Positions 41,001 to 51,780 of a stretch of 64,000 nucleotides of DNA are shown here, one piece after another; position 1 is the stretch's first letter; each line of letters begins with the position of its first letter. Source of the stretch: Tyto alba (taxonomy: Eukaryota > Chordata > Aves > Strigiformes > Tytonidae); the NCBI RefSeq assembly GCF_018691265.1, contig NW_024881296.1, forward strand, positions 14,167,427 to 14,231,426. Direction: 5' to 3'. The notes beneath the pieces are model-generated. The model saw only the letters and a list, made by a program, of their open reading frames with translations. It had not been told where the DNA came from and did not search any database. Position numbers and translations under genes: made by a program.

Positions 41001-43128
41001 TATGAATCAGCCTGGAAAGGTTATGAACCTGGACGCAAATAATTTCGAGCTGTCCTGTTATGTGCCCGTGCCTACTAGTACCAGGGGAAGGAGTGAGGAA
41101 AGGGGCAGTGGTAAACAGGGAGGACAATTTCTGTGGAATGGTGCTGCAGAAATTGAGACCTAGGAGCCTCACCACTCAGCCAGCCCAGCAGGTCCTGCTA
41201 AACCTTCAGCCAGGCAACTTGCGCCTCTCTGCACTTGGCAGTGTTTGTGATAGGGACCAATGTTTAGTTTTGAGGCAAAACCACTGTTGTGCTCCTATGT
41301 AACTGCTACCTAATACCACGTGTGCATCCTGGCAACGAGAACTTTCCTGACAAGTCAGCCCTTCCTAGAGCTGAACCTTGGACCAGACCCTCACTCAATT
41401 CTCCCATTGCTTTGATTGAAAAATAAATCTTCATACGAGCAAGGGAAAACAGATACCAGCTGAAAGCCAGAATCTTTACACATAGAATTGTCATGGCATC
41501 AGAAATCTTCCAATAGTAAACTCTGCTCCCTAATCCCCTTCCAGAAGATAACACAGGGCATAGCAGCAAAGTCATGTGAACTACTTGTACTTGTTCATTT
41601 ATTAGGCAAAACTTGGAGGAGTTACCAGATAATTCACACTACACTACACTCAGACAGTTTGATGAACTAAGTACATCTTGTGAGACACTTGTCCAGATTT
41701 TCCATCAGGTCTAAATTGAAACGTTCAGTGAATGTCCTCTTATAGTCATCAGAATGCAGTAAGTGTTTACAGACAGATGATGTCTCCCCCTTCTTCACAT
41801 AACTGAAGAGTTAGTTGAGCTTCCCCAGATTTCTAGAGAACTTTGTACTGCTCTCTGCCTCTTGGCTGAATGTGCATATTTCAAACAGATGTGTTGTTAG
41901 ACAGAGAAGTGGATGACAAGAGTCAAGGTTCCTGACATTTCCCCCCATTCTCTCCCCGCACACCACAGCTGAGTCAGTGGAAATGCCCACTTCTTTATCA
42001 CCACTGATGCTAGCTCAGCACCCAGAGGAAAGCAAGCTCTCTCCCCTTCCCTGCGTGCCCGACTAGCCAGGCTGGGAGGCTGGGGATCCCTCCCTCTCTC
42101 CCAGTTGCGGGCATGCAGCTGACTGAATCAGCAGGAACTCCCCGGTGAACACGGCTGCATTGGGACAACCAGTTTAACTAAGCCCTTGGGTCAAGCGAGT
42201 TTTCCAGTTGCTGCCCAGAGGTTCTGTATGCATCAAGGACACATTTTTTGCCAACCCATCCAGCAGCTGAAAATTTGAAAACCTGCTGATCTCAAAGAGG
42301 CAAATCTCCTCTGCACATTAAATCTGAGCCCAGTTGCAGCAGGGAGGTCCCTGTGGTTCTTTGATCCTTTCTATCCCACGCTGAAAGAGCAACTTGGTCC
42401 CTAAGGACCATATCATCCCTAGACAAAAACACCTAAAGGACATGGTATACTCTTCTCAGTAGTTATACGTGGAGACTCTACAGTGACAAGGCCATTTATG
42501 ACCATCTCCTCTTCCTCCTTACTTACTCACTCATCAGTGCAAGGGCCTTCCTTTTTGTGGCTTATAGTTTAAAAAATAATCTTCTTTGCCATCTCATTTC
42601 AATAGAGCCCATCCTTTCTTCTTTCCTCCCTCCCATTTTCTTTCCCTTTCTCTCTGCTTTCCCTGTTCTGTAACACCTGATGTATTATGTCTCTTGTAAC
42701 AGTTCACAGGAGCACAATAATAGTTTAAGACAAGGCTTGTCCTTTCCTTTCTCTGACATTCATGCGGGAGGGTCTATCTTCCCCACTGTGGTCTGTTTAT
42801 TCCCTTTGCAGAAAATACATGGTTGCAGAATTAATCTTAACAAGGTCTCTTCTTCCTTCTAGGACTCTATGGCCTTTTTTTTGAGAAACACAAGGAGGCT
42901 GCCTTTGCAAATTACCGTCTCTGGGAATCACTTGGATTTGTCATCGCCTTTGGTTATAGCACCAAATTGCAAGTCTACATCAAGCTGTACATTTTATTGT
43001 CTGTGCTTGTGTTGTCTATGGTGACATATGGAGCGGCTGAATACCTCGAAGCTAAGAGCTCCCCTGGGATACCTGCTGATACAAAGAAGGAGAACGTAGG
43101 ACCCCTCACCCAGGAAACACGCATGTGA
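26030..43128 (+). CDS. UNC93A: UNC93A, eight coding exons, complete (458 aa)
   Basis: Multi-pass membrane protein of the UNC93 family, which is related to the major facilitator superfamily; UNC93A is thought to be a plasma-membrane solute carrier or channel regulator. Coding exons are 26030-26116, 28518-28699, 29501-29730, 32454-32579, 35437-35654, 36792-36927, 38706-38837 and 42863-43128, total 1377 nt. All junctions are GT-AG and keep frame. The product has 458 residues, about the length of human UNC93A (457), and aligns along its whole length from my knowledge of the family. It opens MERNLKNVL followed by a membrane segment (about 8-28); further hydrophobic segments lie near 41-62, 70-90, 92-110 and 137-160, with more in exons 5-8. 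Asn188 in NTT is a likely N-glycosylation site in the loop encoded by exon 4, where the human protein also has one. I see no frameshift or stop. Introns carry a trinucleotide repeat (intron 6) and a CR1 element (intron 7). Any non-coding first exon was not identified. Confidence 0.97.
28518..28699 (+). CDS. UNC93A: UNC93A coding exon 2
   Basis: Residues 30-90. Acceptor is catgcag|AGC; donor is CTG|gtacag, which splits the Trp90 codon (TG|G). The exon encodes membrane segments 2 and 3, ending NFYASW as in other UNC93A proteins. Reading on past the donor soon hits a stop, which supports the splice. Confidence 0.95.
28978..28999 (+). repeat. Poly-A tract in UNC93A intron 2
   Basis: Twenty-two consecutive A residues. 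Confidence 0.9.
29501..29730 (+). CDS. UNC93A: UNC93A coding exon 3
   Basis: Residues 90-167. Acceptor is ttccacag|GTAC; donor is AAAG|gtaaaa. It holds the family's most conserved stretch: GAPLWSAKCTYLT, then AEKAGK.GKD, then NQYFGVFFLIFQSSGIWGN. Confidence 0.96.
29901..32453 (+). other. UNC93A intron 3 (main part)
   Basis: I see no recognisable element here. It contains an open stretch at 31439-31843 that resembles no family I know and lacks splice context, so I treat it as non-coding. GC-rich CA/GT dinucleotides occur near 31760-31830. Confidence 0.5.
32454..32579 (+). CDS. UNC93A: UNC93A coding exon 4
   Basis: Residues 167-209. Acceptor is gacttag|TGG; donor is ACCG|gtaagt. It encodes a variable hydrophilic loop with four cysteine-region residues (CCGAYDC) and the NTT glycosylation sequon, then the start of the next membrane segment (YTLLGTYT). 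Confidence 0.93.
35437..35654 (+). CDS. UNC93A: UNC93A coding exon 5
   Basis: Residues 209-281. Acceptor is tttttgcag|CTA; donor is AAG|gtgtgg, a weaker donor. It encodes a membrane segment (GVLAVLLIVIFL), a charged cytoplasmic loop, then PFWST-like, DKR.CLL and GF.QGFLSGDYTK motifs of the family. Confidence 0.95.
36792..36927 (+). CDS. UNC93A: UNC93A coding exon 6
   Basis: Residues 282-327. Acceptor is cttccag|ACA; donor is TTAG|gtatgt. It encodes TYVTCALGIRYVGYVMICFS and GKISQFTGR, both typical of the second half of UNC93A. Confidence 0.95.
37934..38126 (+). repeat. Compound trinucleotide microsatellite (AAT/AAC/AGC) in UNC93A intron 6
   Basis: About 190 bp of uninterrupted triplets: a long AAT run, then AAC and AGC blocks alternating, then AAT again. 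It leaves long false reading frames of poly-Leu/Ile/Val type on the - strand. Likely length-variable. Confidence 0.95.
38706..38837 (+). CDS. UNC93A: UNC93A coding exon 7
   Basis: Residues 327-371. Acceptor is tcaacag|CCG; donor is AATG|gtaagt. It encodes two membrane segments (MIALLLW and AVFFIFPALWGLSDA) and the conserved IWQTQTN. Confidence 0.94.
39150..39870 (+). mobile_element. Old CR1 LINE fragment in UNC93A intron 7
   Basis: The sequence follows the amniote CR1/L3-type 3' portion in order: a reverse-transcriptase end with GGAGTTATTAGGAACAAG, a region with TTTTTTCACACAATGAATAATCAAG then TGGAATTCATGGCC, and further on a part reading like the family's CTGATTGCCAGAGTCAGGA... 3' region. 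It is highly diverged and full of stops. I judge it by memory of the consensus, so the ends are approximate. Confidence 0.72.
42863..43128 (+). CDS. UNC93A: UNC93A coding exon 8 (last)
   Basis: Residues 371-458 and the TGA stop. Acceptor is ccttctag|GAC. It encodes LYGLFFEKHKEAAFANYRLW, the last membrane segments, and a variable hydrophilic tail ending ETRM, comparable to the human tail ending in TKM. Confidence 0.96.
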
Positions 43129-43303
43129 TTGAACAGGGTCAAAGTGATGGAATCAAAGCAAACAAGACCAGTACAATGCAGATGTCTTAGGAGTAAAAAT
43201 CTCTTTTGACATCTTATATTTATAGGGCAAGATTTTCTGACTTTACCCTTTCATACGAATGACTAACTAAATGTTTCCTCTTTTTTTAAATTAATGAAGT
43301 CTT

Positions 43304-43309
43304 AATAAA
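43304..43309 (+). terminator. Probable polyadenylation signal of UNC93A
   Basis: AATAAA about 175 nt after the UNC93A stop codon, followed by GT/T-rich DNA. It is the first such hexamer after the stop. Confidence 0.6.
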
Positions 43310-43329
43310 TGTAAACAAGATTCTTAAAA

Positions 43330-45080
43330 TCCTCATGTTTTTGTATCTGTGGATAAGACCTAGTAGCATAGCTTTACAACCAAGCCTGAAAAGACCACAT
43401 GTGAAATCAGAAGATGAAAGCAACTGGGGTTGCTCAGCTGATTGTAGATGACAGATGTCATTTAATAGAACCACTAACTATAATTATTTATATTGTTCTT
43501 ATCCAGCATTCTTTAACACTTGCTGAAATTAACATTAAGTTATAAACTGGCCATATCTACAGTTCATATCCAAACACAACAAAATCTGCTAACCTCTGAT
43601 TCCACCAGCTTGTCTCAGGCCAGCAGACAACTGTGTTTCTGTCCATGTCATCTGTCTATCTCAGCACTCTTTCCCTTTTGGTTTTCCTGTCTCCAATTTT
43701 TTTGTCACCACTTACAGCAGCTTTTTCCCAAAAGAGATGCCTTCCACATGACCAAATACTTCAGTCATGATGAACTCTCCCTGCTTCCCCATCCACAGAC
43801 AGAGCTGTTTTCAAGATAAGCAGTCAGGGCATGTTACTTGGGGAACCCAGTCATGAAAAGGACATAGACAACAGTGCAAGTCATAGAGTGAGAAGAAGAA
43901 GGATGGGCCTACACTGTAATATCTCCTTGAGACCTCTATGCATCTAGCAGTGGGTCAGATGAAGATTTCCGTCAGCTCATTTCAACTTCTGTTTAGTTTT
44001 ACCCATACTACATTGTTTCCACATTTGGATTTTTGTGGTTTTACTGCAAGGATAAGAGTGTTACAGTGCAATTACTGGTCAGTGTCCCTACATCTTGATG
44101 AGAAAGCACTGTACAGTTAGCATGATCGTTACTATGACCAGATCCTCTGTGTGAGGCAGACAGCATAAAGGAATTGAAGACAAGTGCTGTTCATTGCCAA
44201 GATTAGTGCTGCCCCTGGAAATAAACTACATGGCTAGTTAAGTTGCTGCATGCCAGGGAGCTAACATTTGAAACTGCTTCTTCTCAGTTATAGCCATAAC
44301 AGGAGGATGAGGCACCATATGGTGTGACAACATGACAGAGATCAATAATACAATTTATGTGGGAAAAAATCCCCACATTTTTAGGCTTTTAAGTAACAGT
44401 ACCTTTCATGCTACTTTACTGTCTCTGTAACACTTCTTGTTCCCAAGCATCTTGACTCTGCTCCAGACTTCAACTGTGTTTATTCATAGCTTTTAAAATT
44501 ATAAGCTTCTTTTCCAGGTCTCATACAATTAAGCAGGGTTCATTATGTTCTGCAGAAAAGAAGATGACAGGTGGGCTTCCTCACATATCCACCTTTTTAT
44601 TACACCTTTGCCCTGTCAGCTCACAGGCATGCTGTTAATCTTTCCATTTGAAATACAAATGGCAAAACTACTGTGGCTGCAGAATCCCAACGGCCTCCCA
44701 GCTGCCCAGAGATTTCAGGTGGATTTGCTAGGCTGCTGCTGATTCTCACCCTGCCCTGCTTCCATGATACAGAAACTTGACATCATCTTGATAACAGACA
44801 GTGAAATACATCTCCAAATCCTCTTCCAACTCTGTTTTACACAGCAATGTTCAACGGCAAGTGAAGCAAAGAAGATTTTTGAGATCAGCATCAGTGAAAA
44901 TCTTATCTGTGTGAATGTAATCATTTATTATTTGTAACAGCCCAAAATAGAAATCAGGATCTTGCTACACGAGATGCTATACAACCTCAGGGAAAAAGAA
45001 AAAAAAAAAGATGATTCTTCCTTCAGAAAGTATACAGCTTTTTCTGTTTGTTTCTCTTTTTCCTCTTTCCTCTTTCCTCC
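43330..45080. other. Intergenic DNA between UNC93A and the solo LTR
   Basis: I see no gene or clear repeat. Short open stretches have no family resemblance. A-rich tract at 44998-45010. Confidence 0.5.
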
Positions 45081-45680
45081 TGTACTGGGTCTGGCTGGGG
45101 TGGAGTTAATTTTCTTCATAGCACTCCATATGGTGCTGTGTTTTGGATTTTTGTAACTAAAACAGTGTTGATTGCTAACACACTAGTGTTTTGGCTATTG
45201 CTGAGCTGTGCTTGCACAGCATCCAGGTTTTCTCTTTTTCTCACTCTGCCCCCTCAGTGAGTAGGTTGTAGAAGAACGACTTGAGAGGTGACGCAACCAG
45301 GACAGCTGAGACAAACTGACCAAAGGGATATTGCACACCAGTGGTGCCGTGCTCAGCAATAAAAGCTCAGGGGAGAGGAGGAGGAAGTAGGGATGTTCCT
45401 GGTTATGGTGTTTGTCTTCCCAAGCAACCACTGCATGCACTGAGGTCCTGCTTTCCAGGAAGTGGCTGAACACCTGCCTGCTGATGGGAAGTAGTGAATG
45501 AATTTCTTATTTTGCTTTGCCTGCCCACACAGTTTTGCTTCACCTATTAAACTGCCTTTATCTCAAGCCAGGAGTTTTATCACTTTTCCTCTTCTGATTG
45601 TCTCCCCCATCCCGTTGGTGGGAGGAGTTAGTAAGCAACTAGGTGGGTGCTTTGTTGGTGGCCAGGGTCAACCCAGCACA
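45081..45680 (+). mobile_element. Solo LTR of an avian endogenous retrovirus
   Basis: Begins TGTACTGGGTCTGGCTGGGG and ends in CA. It carries the succession typical of a common bird LTR family: GGAGTTAATTTTCTTC, GGTGCTGTGTTTTGGAT, GGACAGCTGA, AAAGGGATATT, then the polyadenylation part CTATTAAACTGCCTTTATCTC and CCCCCATCCCG near the end. ATTAAA lies at 45546-45551. No internal retroviral genes follow, so it is a solo LTR. Target-site duplications are not clear (imperfect tcctcc/actcct). Confidence 0.85.
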
Positions 45681-47119
45681 ACTCCTTAATTGTTTTGTAC
45701 TCTGCATGCCCAGGGTTTGTCTGTAGTAAAATTCAGCAATGGCATCCTGGCAAATGGCTCCTCACACCACAGATTTCAGCAGAAACTGTGAGGAGCTACT
45801 AAGGAGGAAGAAAAAGGTGCTCTGACCTCATAGAGAACCTCAGTATCACTGACACAGAGTCAGCACGGGAGACAGGACCTTGTGGCCTGTGGTTTGGGGA
45901 GCTGTTTTCCAGTCTTGATTTTGTCACATAACTTTACTGTACTTATTTCCCGAATTGCAAAATAAGGGGAAAAACAATTCTTCCATCCCACAGGTAGCAT
46001 GAGTGAAAACTCAGTTACCTTGGTAATGAAAGCCACAGCTACAGCTACTGGTGATGCTGTGAACATTCTTGTTCCTGGGACAGGGTGAGGATAAAGGTGC
46101 CCATCTGTCTTGGACATGATCTAAACAGAAATTTCCATTCAGGACACCATTATGAATGGAAACTACACAGTTATAAAATTTGTGTGGTTTTGTTTACTAT
46201 AAAGGCAATAGTGATCTTGCTGCATACTATATCAAAAAATCTTCAGGCAGAAGTTCAGCTAGGAACACCTCTTCACTGAAATGCAAGAAACAAAATTATG
46301 GTTGAGGTTGCTGTGGCATGAGGCCTCTGCCCTCTCATGGCCAAGGAAGACTCCACAAGCTCTGCTTCAGTGTAGCAGGCAGTGAGCAGCAGAGGTCTGT
46401 CTGTGCTGAGGCCACAACCAGCAGTAGGGTGCAGGCAGACGCGTCCTTCTTCGCCCCATGTTTCACTACCACACAAGCTCTTCTCCCACACACAGCAACA
46501 ACAGCTTTTATCAGTCTGACACTGACAGTGTGAGGTTAACAAGAGCAGCTGTAGCCATCTCAGTGGATGCTAGCTTTGGGGTTTGGAGTTGTAGCCAGAT
46601 GAATCCCTCCCCAGTTATGCACTTGAAAGCTTCAAGAGCTCTAAACCCAGCAATGGGTAATAAGCCTAGTAATGCTCATCTACTGAATGCCCTCTGTTTC
46701 CTGTTATCCTCAGTCCCAAATTGTGGTTTCCTAGAGGTGTAAGAGGAGAATCAAGCCATCATGCAAGAGAACCATAAGACAGTGCAGGTAACGAGGGCAC
46801 CAAGTTGAGGGGCCAGCTGTGCCAGACAGGAGAGGCCCTGAGAAAAGACACTTGAGCCATTTCTTCCAGAGACTTCAGGGACTGAGGCTGGATCACACAC
46901 CAATCTCTGTTGAGGACAAAGGTGTTGGGGAGTTCATGAATTATGGCATTCATCTGCAACATAAGATAGTCAGGTTCAATTAATATTGATACATTAAGTA
47001 ATTGCTTTCATGAGGCACAAAATATCGTAGTGTCCTATGGCATGAGCCAAAGTTCCAAGCTGCTGGAGGGCCTGGGATGCACGCACAGGAGGTGGGAGAT
47101 GTGCCGGGGCTCAACCCAC
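45681..47119. other. Intergenic DNA between the solo LTR and the CpG island
   Basis: No gene recognised. A perfect 9-bp inverted repeat (TTTCCATTC at 46132-46140, GAATGGAAA at 46154-46162) with a 13-nt loop is present. Confidence 0.45.
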
Positions 47120-47397
47120 GCCTGTCTCTGCCTGTGGGGCAGGCTCCCTCCATGAGGCCTGCGGGGACGGAGGTCCACCCTGGGCAGCTGGCAGGGCTGA
47201 GCCGGCGTGCCCTGACCCTCGAGGGAGAAGAGAGCACCCTGAGCGAGGGCAGCGGGTGAAGAGTGATGCAGGGGAAGGGGGAGCTGCTGGTGACGGGTGT
47301 TCTCCCGTCTGGGTGCCCTGGACATGCGTCTCCCCAGGGAGGCTGGGGTAAAAAGACTGTGGGCGGTTAAAACAACAAACAGCCCCCCAACCACTGC

Positions 47398-47476
47398 AGG
47401 GAGGGAGGGAAGGAGGACGGGAGGGAGAGAGGGAGGACGGGAGGGAGGGAGAGAGAGAGGGAGGGAAGGGAGGGCC
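47398..47476 (+). repeat. (GGGA)n purine-rich tract
   Basis: About 80 bp of GGGA/GGAA/GAGA units, all purine apart from scattered C, next to the CpG-island core. Runs of GGG separated by one base could form G-quadruplexes on the + strand. Confidence 0.85.
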
Positions 47477-47483
47477 CTCCCCC

Positions 47484-47496
47484 ATCGCCAAGCAAC
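47484..47496 (+). promoter_or_regulatory. X-box-like RFX binding site
   Basis: ATCGCC-A-AGCAAC fits the X-box pattern RYYNYY N1-3 RRNRAC. RFX factors bind such sites in promoters of ciliary genes. It lies inside the CpG-island core, about 160 bp before the possible first donor of TTLL2. Confidence 0.45.
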
Positions 47497-48173
47497 GGCC
47501 CGCGGCCTCCGCCGCCGCTTCCAGGCCCCGCCGCTCCCCGCTCCCGCCCGCCTCGGCTGCTGGCTCCTGCGGCCGGGGGCGGCCCGGGGCCGGCGGCAGG
47601 CCTGCAGCGGCGCGGCCGGAGAGCGGGGCAGGCCCGCGGCGGCGCCGGCCGGGCCCAGGTACGATGCGCGGCCGGGGGTGGGGGGAGCTCAGCCGGGCCG
47701 CCACCCCAGCCACCACGGCTTTAACTCCGAATAAATACAGAAGTGCGACGTGCGGCAGCCCAGCCCGGCTCCTGTGCCTGCAGGAGCGTTTGTTGGATGC
47801 TGGCAGCAGGCAGGGCGGTGGGCTGTGTCTTCGCTGAGCGTGTCCTTGTCGGGCGAGCAGCCCTGCGCCCGTCCTCTGCAACAGCCACCGCGTGAAGCTG
47901 TGTGGCCTGGGACAGACGGGGTGAACCTGGGTGCTGTACCAGGCAGAAACCATCACCTCAAGAAACAATTACGATGGTTATTTCTGAAACTAAATCCCGA
48001 GGCGGGCAGCTGCCCGACCCGCGTTAACAATCTGTGACCCTGAGGGCTTAAAGATGATAGGAAAGACCGCTGGTTGGTCTGCCAAGTTTAATTACACAGG
48101 GACATTCCATATTAACTCGGCAAGCACACACTTTTTAATGCGTAACCACTAAGGATTGTATTTCCTCCCATAG

Positions 48174-48226
48174 GTGTTAAACTGAGCAACTGGAAGCAGC
48201 CACGGCTAGCATGAGCCCAGGCTCAA
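48174..48226 (+). CDS. TTLL2: Possible TTLL2 exon 2 with the start codon (coding from 48211)
   Basis: Acceptor tttcctcccatag|GTG; strong donor CTCAA|gtgagt. An ATG at 48211 with A at -3 gives MSPGS plus one base. Joined to the acceptor at 51772 (tctttcag|AT) this restores frame and reads MSPGSNSK directly into the ATG at 51781. The exon is not required for a complete catalytic domain. The other donor in the same stretch (GGCAG|gtaggt at 48351) would run out of frame into a stop. Confidence 0.4.
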
Positions 48227-51200
48227 GTGAGTGTTTCCCCGGGAACACAACTGTGCAGCCTTGGAGCCATGAGGCTGCAGATGATGACATCCTGCTCTTC
48301 TCGGGGGCAAGGTCTCCGCTCCTGGGTGCCAGTCAGCAACAGTGGCAGGTAGGTGTTGAACTTCAGTATGGTGAGAGACAGATGTAGCAGTTTTTCGCAT
48401 TGTGGAAAAACATCTGCAAACACGTGGGTGGGTTTCCAAGCTATTAAGGAATGGGCTGAACACAGAGCCCTCTGGGAATGTGGGCTAGTGAATAGATGGG
48501 CACACATTTATACAAAGTAAGCTCAGTGAAATTTGTGTTCATTAATTCAGACCGATGCCTAATCCTAGAGTTACTGTTTCATAATTGCACTTCAGGAGCT
48601 TCTACTTATTTTGATATGACTTCCTTAATAGTGGGTAGCTGTTCCTTATTAGTTAAAATGTTTTATTTTTTTGCACTTAATTACCAGGGAATTTGAAGTT
48701 GACATTTTTTATATCTGGGTTTGGTGAGCCAATTTCCTGTAAACTGCTCCCTGAATGCAAGTGGTACGAAAGATGTTCCATTAGTACAAACTGACAAAAA
48801 CGAATCTCCAAAGAAGGCTTCCTTCTTCAGACATTGCTAGCAGCTTAATTTTGATTACCTAGCGGAAACAGTGATGGCACAGTTTATCACACACTGGGTT
48901 CACGTACAGCAGTGCCTTTCACTGAAACACTTCTAGTAGCAGTGTTGAGCAGTGCAGAATGGACAGACCTAATTGCCGTCTATAAGTTGACTCATCCAAA
49001 TGCTTAGCATGGCTACTTTCGATTACATAGTTTTTTTCTTAGTTTAATAATCTTTGCCCAGGGACTTGAGCTAGTTACTATAAAACTTGTTTAGTTTTGT
49101 ATAGCTGTTGGGTTTTTTTGTTTTTTTTTGTTTTTTTTAAAACATGCGACATACTGCTGTTTAATAAGCAAACAGGAAAAAGAACTTCCAGGAAAGAAAG
49201 GGGAAGCAAAGATAATAAACACTTTCTGGGAACACCACATTAGGTTTGTATGCAAGCTCAGCAGCAAGCCCCCAACATCCTGGGGTCTGAAAAGAAGCAC
49301 TGACTGCAAGAGACACATCAAGACTACTTTTCCCTTTGTGGTATTTTATGTAAATCAAGTTACATCATGACCGCACCTCAGTGCCTACTTACGTTTCTCT
49401 CCTGTCCCCTATAAGCCCCTCACTCAAGGAAAGCTCTCACAAAGGAGAATTCAACTGCAGTCTGTGCAGGGAGGGAATCTCTGTTCTCTAAGGGGATTCA
49501 GAGGAGTAATCCCAGTGCAGTTTAGATCTTGGTCCCCGCTTCCAGCACTAGCTTAAACCTGAGATGGAAGGGTACTGCAAGTCTGACTGTAAAGCACCAC
49601 CAAATATATTAATATACATATTACTATTGGAATATAGAACTACATATTACTTTGGAATATAGAAAGTCATAATGTACAGAAGTCAAAATTTGGCCACAAT
49701 TTCAGCTGATTAATGAGGCCTAAAGTCCGTTTCCACTAGAAGCCTCACATCCTGGACCAAAGCTTGCTTCAAATCCCTTCATTTTTGTATAATGATTCCC
49801 TCACTACAGGATATAAGATGGTTCAGGGCTATTTTTAACCTACATATTACAATCCTATGGTAAAGTAGCCATGTGCTTCTACCCTGCTCCCCAGCCTCCC
49901 TGAAATGTCTCCTGGACCCTTCCCTAAAACCCTCCTCCCATCAAGCCCCTGTTGAGACTCTACGGGCTTTGCTCTCCGCATTATAACGCCCTTGTTACAG
50001 ACTCCACAACACTGCTTGTGGAAGAGCTCTGTGACTGATTTGTGGTTACCTCTTGGAGCCTGTTAGCAGCAGGAGAATAAATTGGACAGCCAAGACATAG
50101 GTACATCGTATGAGTCACCAAGTGTCAGAGGGGAGAGAGAAAAGTGGTTTTTTTCATCCTGTGAGAATTTTTTAACCGTGTTTCACATTCAAATAAAATA
50201 ATGAGAATCTTAAACTGTTTAGTGACTTGCAAAACTTTTGAATTATGTGAATATACATTTTGATAATGATAAAGCATTTCATTTCACATTTGGGCTTTTA
50301 GTCTTAAAACTAAATTAGCATTTTAAAAAAGTCTTTCTGAACCATTGTCTTTTATGATAATTCAAATGAAGTAAAAAAGCTGGCAAAAGATTACTTTTGT
50401 TATCTGGAAAAAAGATTTCCATTTCAACAAATTGTAAATTTTCCACTAAAGAAACATCCCTGGCCAACTCAGCTGCACATTGCACTGAGTACTTCCAGGT
50501 GTGACATATTCCCTTGGTTTCTGTAGTTGTTTGGAAGGCAGAGGCTACTCATTCTGAAGTCTAAAACTCAACCTGAAAAGAAAGAGCAAGGATGTGATTC
50601 TGTTAATAGGGTGTGAAGGAGCCTTGTCTAGCGTATGTCCTGCCCACTTTGTATTTCTTTTGCTTGCTACTTTCTGAGAGGAGGTGGAGGTGGGTATGTT
50701 AATGCTGTGTCAGAATGGTCCTCAGCACAAACACTTTTCTCTCGTCCAAGACCCCCTCTGTTCCAAACACAGTCTAATCTTCAGGGAGCAGCTCTTTAGG
50801 GTTTCGGGAAATTAAAGCTGAGAGAAACAGCAACACTCTCAAATCTGCAGGTCCATGGGACTTTTTTGTCCACTATGCCACCAGGCAGTAAGACTGGTGT
50901 TTTAGTTTGAGTCTTGTATATATGGAACTATCCGGGAGGAAAGAGCACGCATCATGAACTGTTTATATGAGAATTGCTATGCCCAGAATAACTCAAAATA
51001 TGTTTCTTACCCATAGAAATAGAGGGACACCATCATCTACTTCCACCATAGATTGTGGGAAATGGTATTTCATTCAGAATCTACATACATTTCTATTGAA
51101 CGTTATTTTCTTGAGAGGAAAGTGATGAGACAAGGATGTGCCCTGCTCTTCAGGAACTGGGAAGGAGCTCACTGGAGGAATAGGAGAAGATTATCAATGA

Positions 51201-51772
51201 GTTAAATCAGCGTATGTCAGAAGAAGAAAAGAGCATTGGAATCAATAGGCATTTTCCTACTGTCTAGTGTCAGTTTTGCATCGGGCTTTATGATCTTAAC
51301 CAAGAGAGTTTGCTCAGAGCAGGGCAACATGCTAAGTTGGAAGAATGTCTCGAGTAATGCAGCAGTGCAAAGTAACTCCTACTAGGCAAAGGTACAGCCA
51401 TTACGCTGAAGGCAGTTGTGGAAAAAAAAAGTCTAAGTACACTAGGATTACAAAATCTTTGGGACAACTGCTGCTGTAGTAAGCTAGCTCAAAGAAAACA
51501 GAAATAAAGTGAGGAGGCATATAACTTCCCAGCAGTCAGTGCTTTGTGCTGATTTAACAGCTACCTGGAATCGATACCCTTTTATGTAGCTTTCAGCTTA
51601 ACCATAGCCTTTGACTTCTCAGCCATGGACCACAGAAACACGCAGAGGCAACACGCTTTGAGAATATGTTCAGAGTGATGGGCATTAAGAAAACAATGAA
51701 GGTGATGGCTGCTGGCACAATCTGTGGCATTGATTTAATTGTTTCCTTCCTGGTGATTCTGTATTCTTTCAG
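48227..51772 (+). other. Intron or upstream region of TTLL2
   Basis: If the exon at 48174-48226 is real, this is intron 2. AT-rich. T-runs at 49111-49138. No repeat or other gene recognised. An antisense frame (51593-51955 -) only shadows the TTLL2 exon. Confidence 0.5.
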
Positions 51773-51780
51773 ATAGTAAG

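Larger units (their letters stand above)
47120..47900. promoter_or_regulatory. CpG island, probable TTLL2 promoter
   Basis: Sharp rise in C+G and CpG, densest at about 47480-47720. It lies 0.5 kb before the first TTLL2 exon candidate. A donor-like CCCAG|gtacga at 47658/47659 could end a non-coding first exon. No TATA box is evident, as is usual for CpG-island promoters. The long - strand frame across it (47111-47968) is a by-product of low stop density in GC-rich DNA. Confidence 0.7.

Noticed and set aside
47111..47968. 285-codon open frame on the - strand
   Set aside because: It spans the CpG island, is Pro/Arg/Ser-rich with no domain, and crosses a simple repeat; GC-rich DNA has few stops by chance.
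48174..48350. Longer version of the TTLL2 start exon, using the donor GGCAG|gtaggt
   Set aside because: It ends in phase 0, and joining to the TTLL2 acceptor then runs into an early stop; the shorter version ending at 48226 keeps frame.
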